Under the pieces are notes generated by a model, which saw only the letters and a list, made by a program, of their open reading frames with translations, ran no database searches and was not told where the DNA came from. The translations under genes were made by a program, and so were the position numbers. Below are positions 9,533 to 20,038 of a stretch of DNA of 64,000 nucleotides, piece after piece. Source of the stretch: Planctomycetota bacterium (lineage in GTDB: Bacteria > Planctomycetota > Phycisphaerae > Phycisphaerales > SM1A02); NCBI GenBank assembly GCA_009926625.1, contig RFON01000001.1:124001-188000 (forward strand). The letters run 5' to 3'. Each line of letters begins with the position of its first letter. Within the stretch, counting starts at the first letter, position 1.

Positions 9533-9543
9533 AAGGACCTGGT

Positions 9544-9822
9544 TTACGCCGATGCCTTCGCGGCGAGTTTTCGCGTGTAGACAAACTTGCGGCGAAGGGG
9601 CTTCACGACCAAGCCCGAGCGAATGGCTCGAGTGCTTGCCAGAATGCGCGCTGGTCGACCATCGACGACCGCCTTTACACGCTGCAGGTTTGGCTTGAAT
9701 GTGCGCTTGGTCACACTCGTGGTCTTGATGCCGACGCCGCCGAGGTACTTCGCCTTGCCGCGGCGGGTCATACGGTTTCCAGAGGTCGTTCGGGCTCCGG
9801 TGAAATGGCAGCGTCGTGGCAT
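9544..9822 (-). CDS. rpmB: 50S ribosomal protein bL28
   Basis: A 92-residue basic protein with the bL28 signature: N-terminal MPRRCHFTGARTTSGN, then KRTFKPNLQRVKAVVDG and the C-terminal RKFVYTRKL region. It is a component of the large ribosomal subunit. Of the Cys pairs used for zinc binding in some bL28 proteins, only Cys5 is seen. The start is set by the conserved N-terminus, although the reading frame stays open upstream. It is not followed by rpmG, the frequent partner in other bacteria. Confidence 0.94.
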   Translation of the reverse strand: MPRRCHFTGARTTSGNRMTRRGKAKYLGGVGIKTTSVTKRTFKPNLQRVKAVVDGRPARILASTRAIRSGLVVKPLRRKFVYTRKLAAKASA

Positions 9823-9928
9823 GTGGTGGTCTCGAAAGGGGAGTCTCGTAGAGTAGTCATCCCCCGCATTCGGTGCAAGCCGTTTCGGCCGCAAACCTTG
9901 GAAGACCAAGGTGGGGCACTGGGTCACC

Positions 9929-10420
9929 TTACCTTGCCTGTGGTCGCGGCGCGGAGAGCTTCGCCGCCTCCAGCACAGCCCGCAGACCCTCGGCATCCGC
10001 GTCCGAGAAGGTGCCGACTGCGTGACTGTCGGCATCGAGCACGCCCCAGGCGCTGCCATCCGAACGAAGGCAGGGGACGACAATCTCACTACGGTCCAGT
10101 GGATCGCAGGCGATGTAGTTCGGGCCCAGTTCCCGCACATCACGCACTACCAGGGCGTTCCCACCGAGGAGGCACTGACCGCACGCACCATGAAGACCAA
10201 TTGGACTGCACGCCGGTTTGTCCCGCCGCGCTCCGAGGATCAACTGAGGCGCCCCAGTCGGGTCCACCTCGTAGAAGCCGATCCAGGAAACGCCGCGCGG
10301 GTGAAGCGCATCCCACAAGTGATCGACAATCGACTGCATCGTGCCATCACGCGTGCCTGCTGCAAGCGCGATGAGCGAAGCACCGTGCGCAATGGCATCC
10401 CACTCGGCGTCAAGAGGCAT
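9929..10420 (-). CDS. msrC: GAF-domain free methionine-(R)-sulfoxide reductase
   Basis: A 163-residue single GAF-domain protein. It reduces free methionine-R-sulfoxide with thioredoxin-derived electrons. Seen: VSWIGFYEVD, ACSPIGLHGACGQCL and YIACDPLDRSEIVVP; the conserved cysteines in ACSP, in the G-x-C-G region and in IACD match the fRMsr family, including the catalytic Cys in IACD. A TTG at 10444 is an alternative start, but the ATG at 10420 gives the usual length. It lies 31 bp downstream of clpX on the same strand, so it may be co-transcribed as part of a protein-repair and quality-control group. Confidence 0.85.
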   Translation of the reverse strand: MPLDAEWDAIAHGASLIALAAGTRDGTMQSIVDHLWDALHPRGVSWIGFYEVDPTGAPQLILGARRDKPACSPIGLHGACGQCLLGGNALVVRDVRELGPNYIACDPLDRSEIVVPCLRSDGSAWGVLDADSHAVGTFSDADAEGLRAVLEAAKLSAPRPQAR

Positions 10421-10451
10421 GCGCGTGACCGTCGGGTCCCTCAAACCCCAA

Positions 10452-11843
<1,392 letters not shown>

Positions 11844-11875
11844 GAGGCTCGGGTTCCTTGTTGAAGTCGGGAGGA

Positions 11876-12187
11876 TCAGGAAGTCCGCCCTCGATCGCCA
11901 AGACTACCGCCGTCATCTGTCGGCGAAGATTGCTTGCGCACTTGGGAAATCATTGCATTTCTTGCGGCCTTGAATTCCTGCTCGGTGATCTCGCCGCTGT
12001 CTCGAAGCTCTCGCAGGTCGCCGAGCGTGAATCCAGGGGATGTGTCATCCGTGCGCCGCGCCCAGTTGCGCACGAAGTAAATGATGATGCCGCCGAGGAT
12101 GACCGCCGCGAGGACGGACAGCAAGGTTGGAAAGACATCCTCTGGAATCGCCTGCGGCGCGCTCTGCTGTGCCGAGGATGCCAGCAT
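11876..12187 (-). CDS. SHOCT-like single-pass membrane protein
   Basis: 103 residues: a short N-terminus, one transmembrane helix ([20 protein letters not shown], about 19-38), a basic stretch, then a motif like the SHOCT oligomerisation module ([22 protein letters not shown], about 57-78) and a polar tail. SHOCT modules are short and usually terminal; their biochemical role is unclear. The ATG lies 2 bp after the tig stop and the gene ends 32 bp before clpX, so it occupies the place where clpP usually stands. A link to ClpX or trigger factor is only inferred. Confidence 0.75.
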   Translation of the reverse strand: MLASSAQQSAPQAIPEDVFPTLLSVLAAVILGGIIIYFVRNWARRTDDTSPGFTLGDLRELRDSGEITEQEFKAARNAMISQVRKQSSPTDDGGSLGDRGRTS

Positions 12188-12189
12188 CG

Positions 12190-13623
12190 TCAGGACTTCG
12201 AAGCGGGAGCGGCGGACGCGGCACCGGTGGCTGGGATGCGCGGGCCGGCACCCTTGGCCGCGTACTCCTTGTTCCACTCCTCAGCGGGAACATCAGTGAT
12301 GGTTGCCTTGGCGATCACTCGGTCGGCTGACTTGTGCTCTCGGATCTGCAGCGCGATCTCGCCGATGCGTCCGCTCTTCTCCAGTTCGGCGCGCATGGCA
12401 TCGGGGCGAACGCCCCGACTGCGGGCGATGGCCGCGATGCGCCCGTTCACTTCACCATCGGTCGCCTCCACACCGAGCGTCTCGGCGAGGCGGGCGAGCA
12501 GGAAGAACAACTTCAGGCGGCGACGGGTGTCATCCGCGGTGGCGCTACGAATCTCAGCAAGGCGAGCCTCCACGCGCTCGTTGTCGACGCCGCGGTAGAG
12601 CATTTCCAGTCGCTGCCGTTCCAACTCGCGTGCCGCCTGCGCAGCGGACAGTCGTTGCGGAAGCTCAAAGTCAACCTTGGCCGCGAGTTGCTCGAAAACC
12701 TGATCGCGCAGCGCACTTCGTTGCTCATCATCGCGGCGACGCTCAAGAACACCGCGCAGATTCTCCGCCAGCAAATCCTGCGTTTCAACGCCGATGCGCG
12801 CGGCGATCTCCTCGCGCGTGGCCGGGGCGATGCGTTCCGCCCCCGTGATCGTGTATTGGACAACCAGGGGCTTGCCGCGGATCTCCGTGATCTCATGCTG
12901 CGGCGGACCATCCATCTCAATGGTCACCGAGTCGCCAACCTTCCTCTGACTGAATGTCTTGTCCAGTCCCTCCACGAGCAGTCCAAGGAACGGCCCCTTG
13001 CCCTCATCCTCCTCGGCGGGCACCACGGCAAGAGCGTTCTCCGTCTCGAAGAAGACCTTCTCATCGCCCTTGATGCGAACGACCGCCTTGCCGAGCATTC
13101 GGTCGAGCGGTTGGAACGGACCCTCGATGGGAGCGGGCACGCCCAGCCGATAGGAGAGTCGTTCCACTTCTTCGTCGACATGCTTTGGGAGGATGTCGAG
13201 GACGGGGCGGCGAAGTGGCATGCCTTCCCATGTCGGCAGGTCGAACTCCGGCATCACTTCGACTTCGACCGCAATGGTGAAGTCGCGCCCGCGTTCAAGC
13301 GAAGGCTCGGTTGCGCCCTCTGGCAGTTCAGGGTTGCTGATGGGACGGATCTTCTCGTCCTGCAGTGCCTGTTGGTACGCGGAGGAGATGAGTTGCTGCT
13401 TGGCCTCCTGCAGTACTGCATCGCCGAATCGCTTCTCGAGCAGTCCGCGCGGCACATGTCCCTTGCGAAATCCTGGCACGACGGCTTGCTCGGCGAGACC
13501 CGAGAACGCCTGCTCGATCTGCTGGTCAACACGAACTCTCGGTACCGTGATCTCGATGCGCTTGAGGGCGGGGCCTGCGACGGAGACTTTGACGGTGTTG
13601 GGGGCTTCGGTGGCAGCGGTCAT
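12190..13623 (-). CDS. tig: Trigger factor, ribosome-associated chaperone
   Basis: 477 residues. The N-terminal ribosome-binding domain carries the signature GFRKGHVPRGLLEKRFGD (about 51-68). A diverged FKBP-type prolyl isomerase region follows (about 165-255), then a helical C-terminal chaperone domain with many charged residues. It binds nascent chains at the ribosome exit tunnel. Upstream lies glnN with a gap of about 110 bp; downstream follow the SHOCT-like protein and clpX, as in the common tig-clpP-clpX order but with clpP missing. Confidence 0.93.
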   Translation of the reverse strand: MTAATEAPNTVKVSVAGPALKRIEITVPRVRVDQQIEQAFSGLAEQAVVPGFRKGHVPRGLLEKRFGDAVLQEAKQQLISSAYQQALQDEKIRPISNPELPEGATEPSLERGRDFTIAVEVEVMPEFDLPTWEGMPLRRPVLDILPKHVDEEVERLSYRLGVPAPIEGPFQPLDRMLGKAVVRIKGDEKVFFETENALAVVPAEEDEGKGPFLGLLVEGLDKTFSQRKVGDSVTIEMDGPPQHEITEIRGKPLVVQYTITGAERIAPATREEIAARIGVETQDLLAENLRGVLERRRDDEQRSALRDQVFEQLAAKVDFELPQRLSAAQAARELERQRLEMLYRGVDNERVEARLAEIRSATADDTRRRLKLFFLLARLAETLGVEATDGEVNGRIAAIARSRGVRPDAMRAELEKSGRIGEIALQIREHKSADRVIAKATITDVPAEEWNKEYAAKGAGPRIPATGAASAAPASKS

Positions 13624-13734
13624 GGACTTCTCGGTGGAATGGGCGGGTGGAAAAACGCCACCCGCGGATGCGGATGAGTGTGAAAACGACAGACGCGTGA
13701 TCGTACCGAAACTCGGCGCGCGGCCGACTCGCCG

Positions 13735-15888
13735 TCACGATGTGAACAGCAGTTCTGCGTAGCTCGGGATGGGCCAGAGATCCGCCGACACCACGCGCTC
13801 AAGCGCATCGCATGCCTTTCGAACCTCGACCATGGCGGGGATGACCTCGCTGCGGAAGTGCTTCACACGCTTCTCGGCGGCGCTTTCATCGCGGCCGAGC
13901 GCCGTCCCGAGGCACTCCGCTGCCTTGCGCAGCGCGGACACCATCCGAACAAGGTCGCCCAGCGATGCCTCGGTGTCGGGACAGTTCACGCCGGCCTGCT
14001 GGGTTGCAGCGACCACATCTGCCAACTCCCCTTGCGCGCGAAGTGCGGCGGGGAGAATCTGCGTGTGCACCATCTGCGCCAGCGTGCGCGCTTCGATCTG
14101 CACCAGCTTGCAGTACTGCTCCATTTGAATCTCCGCACGCGCATGAAGTTCGCGCGCCGAAAGCACTCCGTAGGTCGAGAAGAGCTTCTGGGCCTTCTTG
14201 GTCAGCAGTGCGGGCAACGCCTCCGCAGTCGAGGGGAAGTTCGGCAGCCCGCGCTTCGATGCCTCGGCGTGCCATTCCGCGCTGTATCCATTGCCGTCGA
14301 AGCACACGCGGCGGTGTTCCTTGACCAGTTCCTTCAGCAGCGCTCGCACGGCGGTCTCCATCTTCGCTGGAGCGGGCGTCTTGCCCACCTTCTTCTCGAG
14401 CGCTGTCGCGATGAAGTCGAGGCTCTCGGCAACGATCGTGTTGAGCACCGTGTTTGGCCAAGCCACGGACTGGGATGAACCGACCGCGCGGAACTCGAAC
14501 TTGTTGCCCGTGAACGCAAATGGGCTCGTGCGGTTCCTGTCGCTCGAATGGCGCGGGATCTGCGGCAGCGTGCGTGCACCGAGGTCGAGTTCGCCGCCCT
14601 TGTTGGATCGCTTTGCCTCGCCGCGCTCGAGTTGGTCGAGGATGTCGGTCAACATCTCGCCGAGGTAGATCGACATGATGGCGGGGGGCGCCTCGTTCGC
14701 GCCGAGTCGGTGATCGTTGTGCGCAGAAGCGATCGATGCACGCAGGATGTCCGCGTGCAGGTCGACTGCACGAATGACCGCCGCAAGGAACACCAAGAAC
14801 TGCATGTTCGAATGGGTTTGATCGCGTGGGTCGAGCAGGTTGGAGCCCGTGTCGGTGGAAAGCGACCAGTTGTTGTGCTTGCCGGAACCATTGATGCCGG
14901 CGAAGGGCTTCTCGTGCAGCAGGCACTCGAACCCGTGACGCCGTGCCACGGACCGCAGGACATGCATCACGGTCATCTGATGGTCGACGGCGACATTCGC
15001 CTTCTCGAAGGTCGGCGCGAGTTCAAACTGCCGAGGCGCGACTTCGTTGTGACGCGTCTTGACTGGGATGCCAAGCTCGAACAGGCGCTCCTCGCACTCG
15101 GTCATGAACGCAAGGACTGGTTCGGGGATCGCGCCAAAGTAATGGTCCTCGAGCTGCTGTCCCTTTGGGGGTTGCGCGCCGATCAGCGTGCGACCGCAGA
15201 TGAGGAGGTCGAGCCGCTCGCTGAACAGGTCGCGGTCGACGAGGAAGTACTCCTGCTCGCAGCCGAGCGTCGAAATGACATTGGTCGCCTTCGTGTCGCC
15301 GAGCAGTTTCACGAGTCGCAGCGCGTGTTTCGACACCGCATCGATCGAGCGCAACAGAGGCGTCTTCTGATCGAGCGCTTCCCCCGTCCAGGAGACGAAT
15401 GCAGTGGGGATGCACAGCGTCTTGTGCCCATCGGCTCCGCGCAGCAGGAACACGGGGCTCGTGGCATCCCATGCCGTGTAGCCGCGCGCCTCGTAGGTAT
15501 CACGAATTCCACCTGAGGGAAAACTCGATGCGTCTGGTTCACCTTGGATGAGCGCGTCACCTGAGAACTTCTCGATCGCACCGCCGTCACCCGTGGGGGA
15601 GAGGAACGCATCATGCTTCTCCGCGGTCGCTCCCGTCAATGGCTGGAACCAGTGGCAGTAGTGCGTCGCGCCATGTTCGAGAGCCCAGTCCTTGATCGCC
15701 GAAGCGACCGTGTTCGCGATCGACCCGTCGAGCGGAAGCCCACTCTGCACGGTGCGCTGGAGGTTCATGAACACTTCAGGCGGAAGTCGCTTCAACATGA
15801 CATCGCCGCTGAAGGTGAGGGAACCGAAGTAGTCCGACGCGCGGGGGGCGGTGTGCTTATGCATGGGAGCTGCTGTCTGCTTGCTCAT
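13735..15888 (-). CDS. glnN: Glutamine synthetase type III
   Basis: 717 residues, the length of the GSIII class rather than the shorter GSI class. Seen: the N-terminal [13 protein letters not shown], the catalytic-domain marker [24 protein letters not shown]-like [16 protein letters not shown], and [10 protein letters not shown]. It forms glutamine from glutamate, ammonia and ATP in the cytoplasm and is the main ammonia-assimilating step. The reading frame is open further upstream, but the ATG at 15888 is chosen for its AAGGAA ribosome binding site and the conserved N-terminus. The GSIII signature is clear; whether a second GS exists elsewhere in the genome cannot be judged here. Confidence 0.95.
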   Translation of the reverse strand: MSKQTAAPMHKHTAPRASDYFGSLTFSGDVMLKRLPPEVFMNLQRTVQSGLPLDGSIANTVASAIKDWALEHGATHYCHWFQPLTGATAEKHDAFLSPTGDGGAIEKFSGDALIQGEPDASSFPSGGIRDTYEARGYTAWDATSPVFLLRGADGHKTLCIPTAFVSWTGEALDQKTPLLRSIDAVSKHALRLVKLLGDTKATNVISTLGCEQEYFLVDRDLFSERLDLLICGRTLIGAQPPKGQQLEDHYFGAIPEPVLAFMTECEERLFELGIPVKTRHNEVAPRQFELAPTFEKANVAVDHQMTVMHVLRSVARRHGFECLLHEKPFAGINGSGKHNNWSLSTDTGSNLLDPRDQTHSNMQFLVFLAAVIRAVDLHADILRASIASAHNDHRLGANEAPPAIMSIYLGEMLTDILDQLERGEAKRSNKGGELDLGARTLPQIPRHSSDRNRTSPFAFTGNKFEFRAVGSSQSVAWPNTVLNTIVAESLDFIATALEKKVGKTPAPAKMETAVRALLKELVKEHRRVCFDGNGYSAEWHAEASKRGLPNFPSTAEALPALLTKKAQKLFSTYGVLSARELHARAEIQMEQYCKLVQIEARTLAQMVHTQILPAALRAQGELADVVAATQQAGVNCPDTEASLGDLVRMVSALRKAAECLGTALGRDESAAEKRVKHFRSEVIPAMVEVRKACDALERVVSADLWPIPSYAELLFTS

Positions 15889-15894
15889 GGCGGG

Positions 15895-15900
15895 TTCCTT
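15895..15900 (-). promoter_or_regulatory. Ribosome binding site of glnN
   Basis: AAGGAA on the minus strand, six nucleotides before the ATG at 15888. It decides between this start and several in-frame upstream starts. Confidence 0.65.
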
Positions 15901-16015
15901 GGCGGATTCACTGGCTGGCGTTCCCGACTCGGCAGAGTCGGTTTGCAGCAACACGATGTCGGACCATTCCACCATCATCGGGGATCGACTGGTTTGGCGC
16001 AAGTGCCAAACGAGT

Positions 16016-17134
16016 CTAGTTCCTTCGGGGTTCTGCGGCGTTACTCGAGTCAGCGTCAACCGCTCGCCCGAGCCATCCGCGACGGCGGAAGTACGCCAAA
16101 CTCCCAAGCGCCACGAGCGCCATCGTTCCAAGGACCAGCGGGTAGCCCCAGCGCCATTCGAGTTCAGGCATGACCCTGAAATTCATGCCATAGACCGACG
16201 CGAGGAAGGTCATCGGGATGAAGATGGTGGCGATGACGGTCAAGACCTTCGTGACCTCGCCGATCCGCACATTGACCATGGCAAGGGCGATGTCGGAAAT
16301 CTCACTGGCCATCATTCGCTCGGAGTCGAGCTGATCGGTCAGACGAATGACATGGTCGAGCGCACTGCGCAGCAGGAGTCGGCGTTCCATGTCGAAGTGC
16401 ATCTCCATCGCCATCAATGCCGTGACTGCGTCGCGCATCGGGAAGAGTGCCGAGCGCAGGCGGTGGATGTCCCATTTCACCGCGCGCACGAGGTTCAGGT
16501 CGACGGGCCGGCGGTCCTCCATGATGCGCTCCTCGATCGCATCAAGGCGATCACCGACCATTGTCACGAGGGGGAAGAAACTGTCGATGACGCTGTCGAC
16601 GATCGCAAAGCAAAGCGCCGCTGCGGACCCTGCAAGGGTGCCTCCCGTGTCGTGGGCAAGTTGGCGGCGAACATGCTGCAGGCAGTCGCCGCCTGGACGC
16701 TCGCCGATGGTCAACACGAACCGCGCGCCGAGGAACAGCGACAACTGCTCGGTCTCGAGGTCGCCGGCCGCTGGATCGGGAGCGGGAAACAGCGCGAAGA
16801 GAAGTGGTCCGTAGGGTTCGACCTTCGCGCGCCGAGGCGGATTCTGGACATCTTCCATCGCAAGCGGATGAAGGGCAAAGATCCGCTTCAGCGCGAGGAG
16901 CGTGTCGAGGTTTGGCACCGCGTCGTAGTTGATCCAACAGGGTGTGCCGTGCGCGTGGAGCGCCTCGATGCTGGCAATCGTCGGCGCAGCATCGCGGACC
17001 CATTGAGTGCCGTTCCAGTGATGACACTCCGCCTGCCCAGACGCGGCGCTTGAAGCCGGGCGCAGCGCGCCGGGTGGCGTTCCGATGGGGTGATTCAGCC
17101 TGCTGCGTCGTCGTCGGCGGTGATGCTTGGACAT
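16016..17134 (-). CDS. corA: CorA-type magnesium/cobalt channel
   Basis: 372 residues: an Arg/His-rich N-terminus, a cytoplasmic alpha/beta plus long-helix domain, and two C-terminal transmembrane helices with the YGMNF selectivity motif between them ([15 protein letters not shown]). It forms a pentameric Mg2+ channel in the inner membrane. It starts 4 bp after the end of the preceding small membrane-protein gene on the same strand, in a three-gene run with a phosphoesterase. Related divalent metals (Co, Ni, Zn) are possible substrates. Confidence 0.94.
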   Translation of the reverse strand: MSKHHRRRRRSRLNHPIGTPPGALRPASSAASGQAECHHWNGTQWVRDAAPTIASIEALHAHGTPCWINYDAVPNLDTLLALKRIFALHPLAMEDVQNPPRRAKVEPYGPLLFALFPAPDPAAGDLETEQLSLFLGARFVLTIGERPGGDCLQHVRRQLAHDTGGTLAGSAAALCFAIVDSVIDSFFPLVTMVGDRLDAIEERIMEDRRPVDLNLVRAVKWDIHRLRSALFPMRDAVTALMAMEMHFDMERRLLLRSALDHVIRLTDQLDSERMMASEISDIALAMVNVRIGEVTKVLTVIATIFIPMTFLASVYGMNFRVMPELEWRWGYPLVLGTMALVALGSLAYFRRRGWLGRAVDADSSNAAEPRRN

Positions 17135-17138
17135 GTGG

Positions 17139-17615
17139 TCAGGATCCTTCTCGGGTGGTGGTCATGCACATCCAGACGATGGCGGTGACGATTGCGGCGT
17201 GTGCGGTCCACGCGAGCGTTCGAATCCAATTGGTTGACACGAGCCGATCATGCGCCGCGGCATCGAAGCCTGCGCCAAGCACGCCATGCGCGGGCACGGA
17301 GAACGCCGCCGTCGCGATCCAAGCGACCAGCACACACGCGAGACCGCTCCACAGGAGCGGCGCGGACGCAGCAGGCGGGCGAAACGCGAGCAGGGCGACA
17401 GAGGTGCCCAGTTCCGCCAGCATGAGCGGACCGACGAGCGGCGTGATTCGAGACACATGGCTGGCCTGGTATCTCGTGAATGCATCGCTGCCTACCGACG
17501 CAAAGAGCGGGTAATGCACCCACTGCACAGTCCAAATGACTCCGGTCATCGCCCAGGTCGACGCGAAGTTCGACAGCAGCAGGAAGATCGGCAGTGGCGA
17601 TGCAGGTTCAGCCAT
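17139..17615 (-). CDS. Four-helix integral membrane protein, unrecognised
   Basis: 158 residues with four predicted transmembrane helices (about 9-33, 55-75, 83-105 and 130-152). Conserved-looking residues include WTVQWVHYPLF and FTRYQASHVSRITPLVGPLMLAELG, the H-Y-P-x-F pattern seen in several families of small bacterial membrane proteins. The ATG at 17615 is chosen because the hydrophobic region starts shortly after; the frame is open upstream. It lies 14 bp after the phosphoesterase and 4 bp before corA, so the three are probably one operon. Function unknown. Confidence 0.75.
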   Translation of the reverse strand: MAEPASPLPIFLLLSNFASTWAMTGVIWTVQWVHYPLFASVGSDAFTRYQASHVSRITPLVGPLMLAELGTSVALLAFRPPAASAPLLWSGLACVLVAWIATAAFSVPAHGVLGAGFDAAAHDRLVSTNWIRTLAWTAHAAIVTAIVWMCMTTTREGS

Positions 17616-17629
17616 GGCGTTTGGAGAGG

Positions 17630-18142
17630 TCAGGCAATGGTGAGGAACTTGACCAGCCCGCTCGCAGGGCACACAAGCGCAACGGAGAAGGGATCGGCGC
17701 GTGAGAGTGCGCCAGGATTCACCATGCGAGTGCCGTGGATTTGGATGTCCATGGCTGCGTGTGAGTGTCCGACGAACAGCCATGGAACGCGCTTCTCGAT
17801 TGCTGCATCGATGGCGCTGCCGATGTGCCCATGCGTGAACGCGACTCGGATGCCATCGAACTCCAATTCACCCGCGGGATGATGGACCTGGATGCCAAGG
17901 TCCTCCGCGTAGCCGCAAAGTTCGGCTGGTTCGTCGTTGTTGCCGAAGACGATGTGCGCTCGAAGCCCCGCAAGGGGATCGAGACAGCGCGGAATCTCGA
18001 TATCCCCGCAGTGGATGATGTGGGCTGCTCCCTCGCCGAGCAGCGCCTCCACAGCGCGCCGCGTTCGTCCTGACTCGCCATGACTGTCGGAGAGCACTCC
18101 GATCATCGTCGGTGATCCATCGAGCTCGCGAACCGATTCCAT
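17630..18142 (-). CDS. YfcE/MJ0936-type metallophosphodiesterase
   Basis: A 170-residue calcineurin-like phosphoesterase. Metal ligands are seen in IGVLSDSHGESG (D-x-H), HCGDIE (G-D), FGNNDEPAE (G-N-N-D, in place of G-N-H-D/E), FTHGHIG (H-G-H) and VGHSH. The family hydrolyses phosphodiesters such as cyclic nucleotides or model substrates; the natural substrate is unknown. An internal ATG at 18106 (start MIGVLSDSHG) matches family starts even better and may be the true one. It is divergent to gltX (53 bp) and leads the run with the membrane protein and corA. Confidence 0.85.
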   Translation of the reverse strand: MESVRELDGSPTMIGVLSDSHGESGRTRRAVEALLGEGAAHIIHCGDIEIPRCLDPLAGLRAHIVFGNNDEPAELCGYAEDLGIQVHHPAGELEFDGIRVAFTHGHIGSAIDAAIEKRVPWLFVGHSHAAMDIQIHGTRMVNPGALSRADPFSVALVCPASGLVKFLTIA

Positions 18143-18194
18143 GGCCGTTGCATGGTAGGAATGTGGGCGAGTCATCCCGTTTCCCCGAAGCACC

Positions 18195-19871
18195 ATGAGC
18201 GATACAGCATCCATCGTGACGCGATTCGCGCCGAGTCCCTCTGGGAATCTCCATGTCGGCGGCGCACGCACGGCCCTGTTCTGCTGGGCGTTTGCCAAGG
18301 GGCGCGGCGGGCGCTTCGTGCTGCGCATCGAGGACACCGACCAGAAGCGCTCGAGCGATGCCGCGAGCATCGGATTCGCGAAGGACCTGCACTGGCTCGG
18401 GATCTTCTGGGATGAGGGCCCGTTGTGGCAGGGGACAGGCGGTGGCGAGCACGGTCCGTATTTCCAGAGTGAACGCCTCGACATCTACAACGCCCAACTG
18501 CAACGCCTCATCGACGCGGGACACGCGTACTACGCCTTCGAGACCGCTGCGGAACTGGACGCCAAGCGCAAGGCGGCCACTGCTGCAGGTCGCGCGTATC
18601 GCTACGACCGTGCGGCACTGCAGCTGGACTCGGCGCAGGTCAGCGCCAACCTCGCAAGTGGGATGCCCGCGGTCATCCGCTTGAAGTGCCCTGGTCGCGA
18701 TGTCACGATCTGCGACGAAGTCCTCGGTGAAGCCACCATCCCTGCAACGGAGATCGACGACTTCGTGATCCGAAAGGCGGATGGGTTCCCGACCTATCAC
18801 TTTGCCGTCGTCGTGGATGATGAACTGATGCGGATCACGCATGTGCTTCGCGCCCAAGAGCACTTCACCAACACGGCACGCCACATGTTGCTGCAGGATG
18901 CGCTTGGATTCCGACGCCCCGTGTACGCGCACCTGCCGATCATCTGCAATCCAGATGGAAGCAAGATGAGCAAGCGCGACAAGGACAAGGCGCTTCGGAA
19001 GGCGGTCGCCGAGCGATCGCTCACTTCGCCGCCTGCTGCAACGGTCGATGCGAGCGTGTGGAACGCCTGGCTCGCCGACAAGAACATCCAACTCGATCTG
19101 GACGCTGCGCAGCGACTCGCCGATTCAATCGGTGTCGCACTTCCAGAGATCAATGTGGACGACTTCAAGCGGTCTGGCTACTTGCCTGAGGTGATCGTCA
19201 ACTTTCTTGCGCTCAATGGATGGAGCCCTGGCAACGACATCGAGAAGTTCGACCTTGAGTTCCTGCGAACCCACTTTGATCCGCGGCGTGTGGTGAAGAC
19301 GCCGGCAAAGTTCGATCGCGCGAAACTGCTGTCGTTCAACTGCGATGCGATCACGAGCATGCCGGCAGAGGAGTTCGAGCGGCGTGCCGCGGCGCATGGA
19401 AGTGCCTATCACCCCGACTTCATGGCGCGGCTTGGACCAAGTGGATTCACGATGCTCGCCCGCGCAAGCCAAGAACGCAGCAAGACGCTCGACGAGATGT
19501 TCCGCGGCAACCGATTCCTGTTGGTGGCCGACGATGAACTCTGCTGGGAGATGGGCAAGCAGGTGCAGAAGGCGATGCTGGATGGCTCCCCGTGCGGCGC
19601 GGACCACCTCGAGGCGCTTCTGCCGATCCTGGAAGGACATGCATCCTGGTCGGCGGCCGACCTTGAAGCGCTGGTGAAGCCGTTTGCAGATGAGCGCGCG
19701 GCGGGGCAACTGGGAAAGGTGGCGCAGCCGCTGCGTGTTGCCGTGGCTGGGGGCACCGTCTCACCACCGATCTTCGACACGCTCGCAATCCTTGGACGCG
19801 AAAGTTCGCTCGCGCGTATCAGGCGCTGCGTCACACACTTCAAGAGCCTCCGCGAAGCGAACACTCGCTGA
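18195..19871 (+). CDS. gltX: Glutamyl-tRNA synthetase
   Basis: A 558-residue class Ic synthetase. The HIGH-equivalent is APSPSGNLHVGGARTAL (about 12-28), followed by FVLRIEDTD; the KMSKS-equivalent is KMSKR at 257-261. It charges tRNA(Glu), and possibly tRNA(Gln) where a GatCAB amidotransferase is used, which cannot be told here. It is longer than typical bacterial GluRS (about 470-500) because some 65 residues separate KMSKR from the GYLPE motif (about 326), a segment that is normally short. tRNA-Val follows 43 bp downstream. Confidence 0.95.
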   Translation: MSDTASIVTRFAPSPSGNLHVGGARTALFCWAFAKGRGGRFVLRIEDTDQKRSSDAASIGFAKDLHWLGIFWDEGPLWQGTGGGEHGPYFQSERLDIYNAQLQRLIDAGHAYYAFETAAELDAKRKAATAAGRAYRYDRAALQLDSAQVSANLASGMPAVIRLKCPGRDVTICDEVLGEATIPATEIDDFVIRKADGFPTYHFAVVVDDELMRITHVLRAQEHFTNTARHMLLQDALGFRRPVYAHLPIICNPDGSKMSKRDKDKALRKAVAERSLTSPPAATVDASVWNAWLADKNIQLDLDAAQRLADSIGVALPEINVDDFKRSGYLPEVIVNFLALNGWSPGNDIEKFDLEFLRTHFDPRRVVKTPAKFDRAKLLSFNCDAITSMPAEEFERRAAAHGSAYHPDFMARLGPSGFTMLARASQERSKTLDEMFRGNRFLLVADDELCWEMGKQVQKAMLDGSPCGADHLEALLPILEGHASWSAADLEALVKPFADERAAGQLGKVAQPLRVAVAGGTVSPPIFDTLAILGRESSLARIRRCVTHFKSLREANTR

Positions 19872-19914
19872 ACCAGTTGTCGGACTGCCGCGCGGCGGTA
19901 GACTCTGGCCCGTC

Positions 19915-19988
19915 GGACCATTGGCGCAGTTGGCTAGCGCGCCTCCATGACACGGAGGAGGTCACTGGTTCAAGTCCAGTATGGTCCA
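19915..19988 (+). tRNA. tRNA-Val(GAC)
   Basis: A complete cloverleaf: acceptor stem GGACCAT/ATGGTCC with discriminator A, D stem GCGC/GCGC, anticodon stem CCTCC/GGAGG with loop ATGACAC (anticodon GAC after T33), and T arm ACTGG-TTCAAGT-CCAGT. Reads GUC and, by wobble, GUU valine codons. The 3' CCA is not encoded and must be added by the CCA enzyme. Confidence 0.95.
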
Positions 19989-20038
19989 TTCAAGCGGCGT
20001 TCGCGGCAGCCGCCGCGCGGTCAGGGGGCTGCGCAACG

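Larger units (their letters stand above)
8880..9543. other. Gene-free leader between rpmB and dnaG
   Basis: 664 bp with no convincing coding region on either strand. The 8890-9400 part looks richer in A and T than the neighbouring genes, with runs such as CAATCAAAAGTCAATC. It holds a perfect palindrome next to the dnaG start and a GGACAG...CTGTCC hairpin near the end of rpmB (9511-9532). I looked for tmRNA, SRP RNA and tRNA signatures and found none that fit. Its position makes it the likely promoter and control region of the dnaG-rpoD unit; a non-coding RNA remains possible. Confidence 0.5.

Noticed and set aside
8880-9543. tmRNA, SRP RNA or tRNA in the dnaG leader
   Set aside because: A TTCGAGTC stretch near 9260 suggested a T loop, but the flanking stems do not pair and no ANDxxALAA-type tag frame was found.
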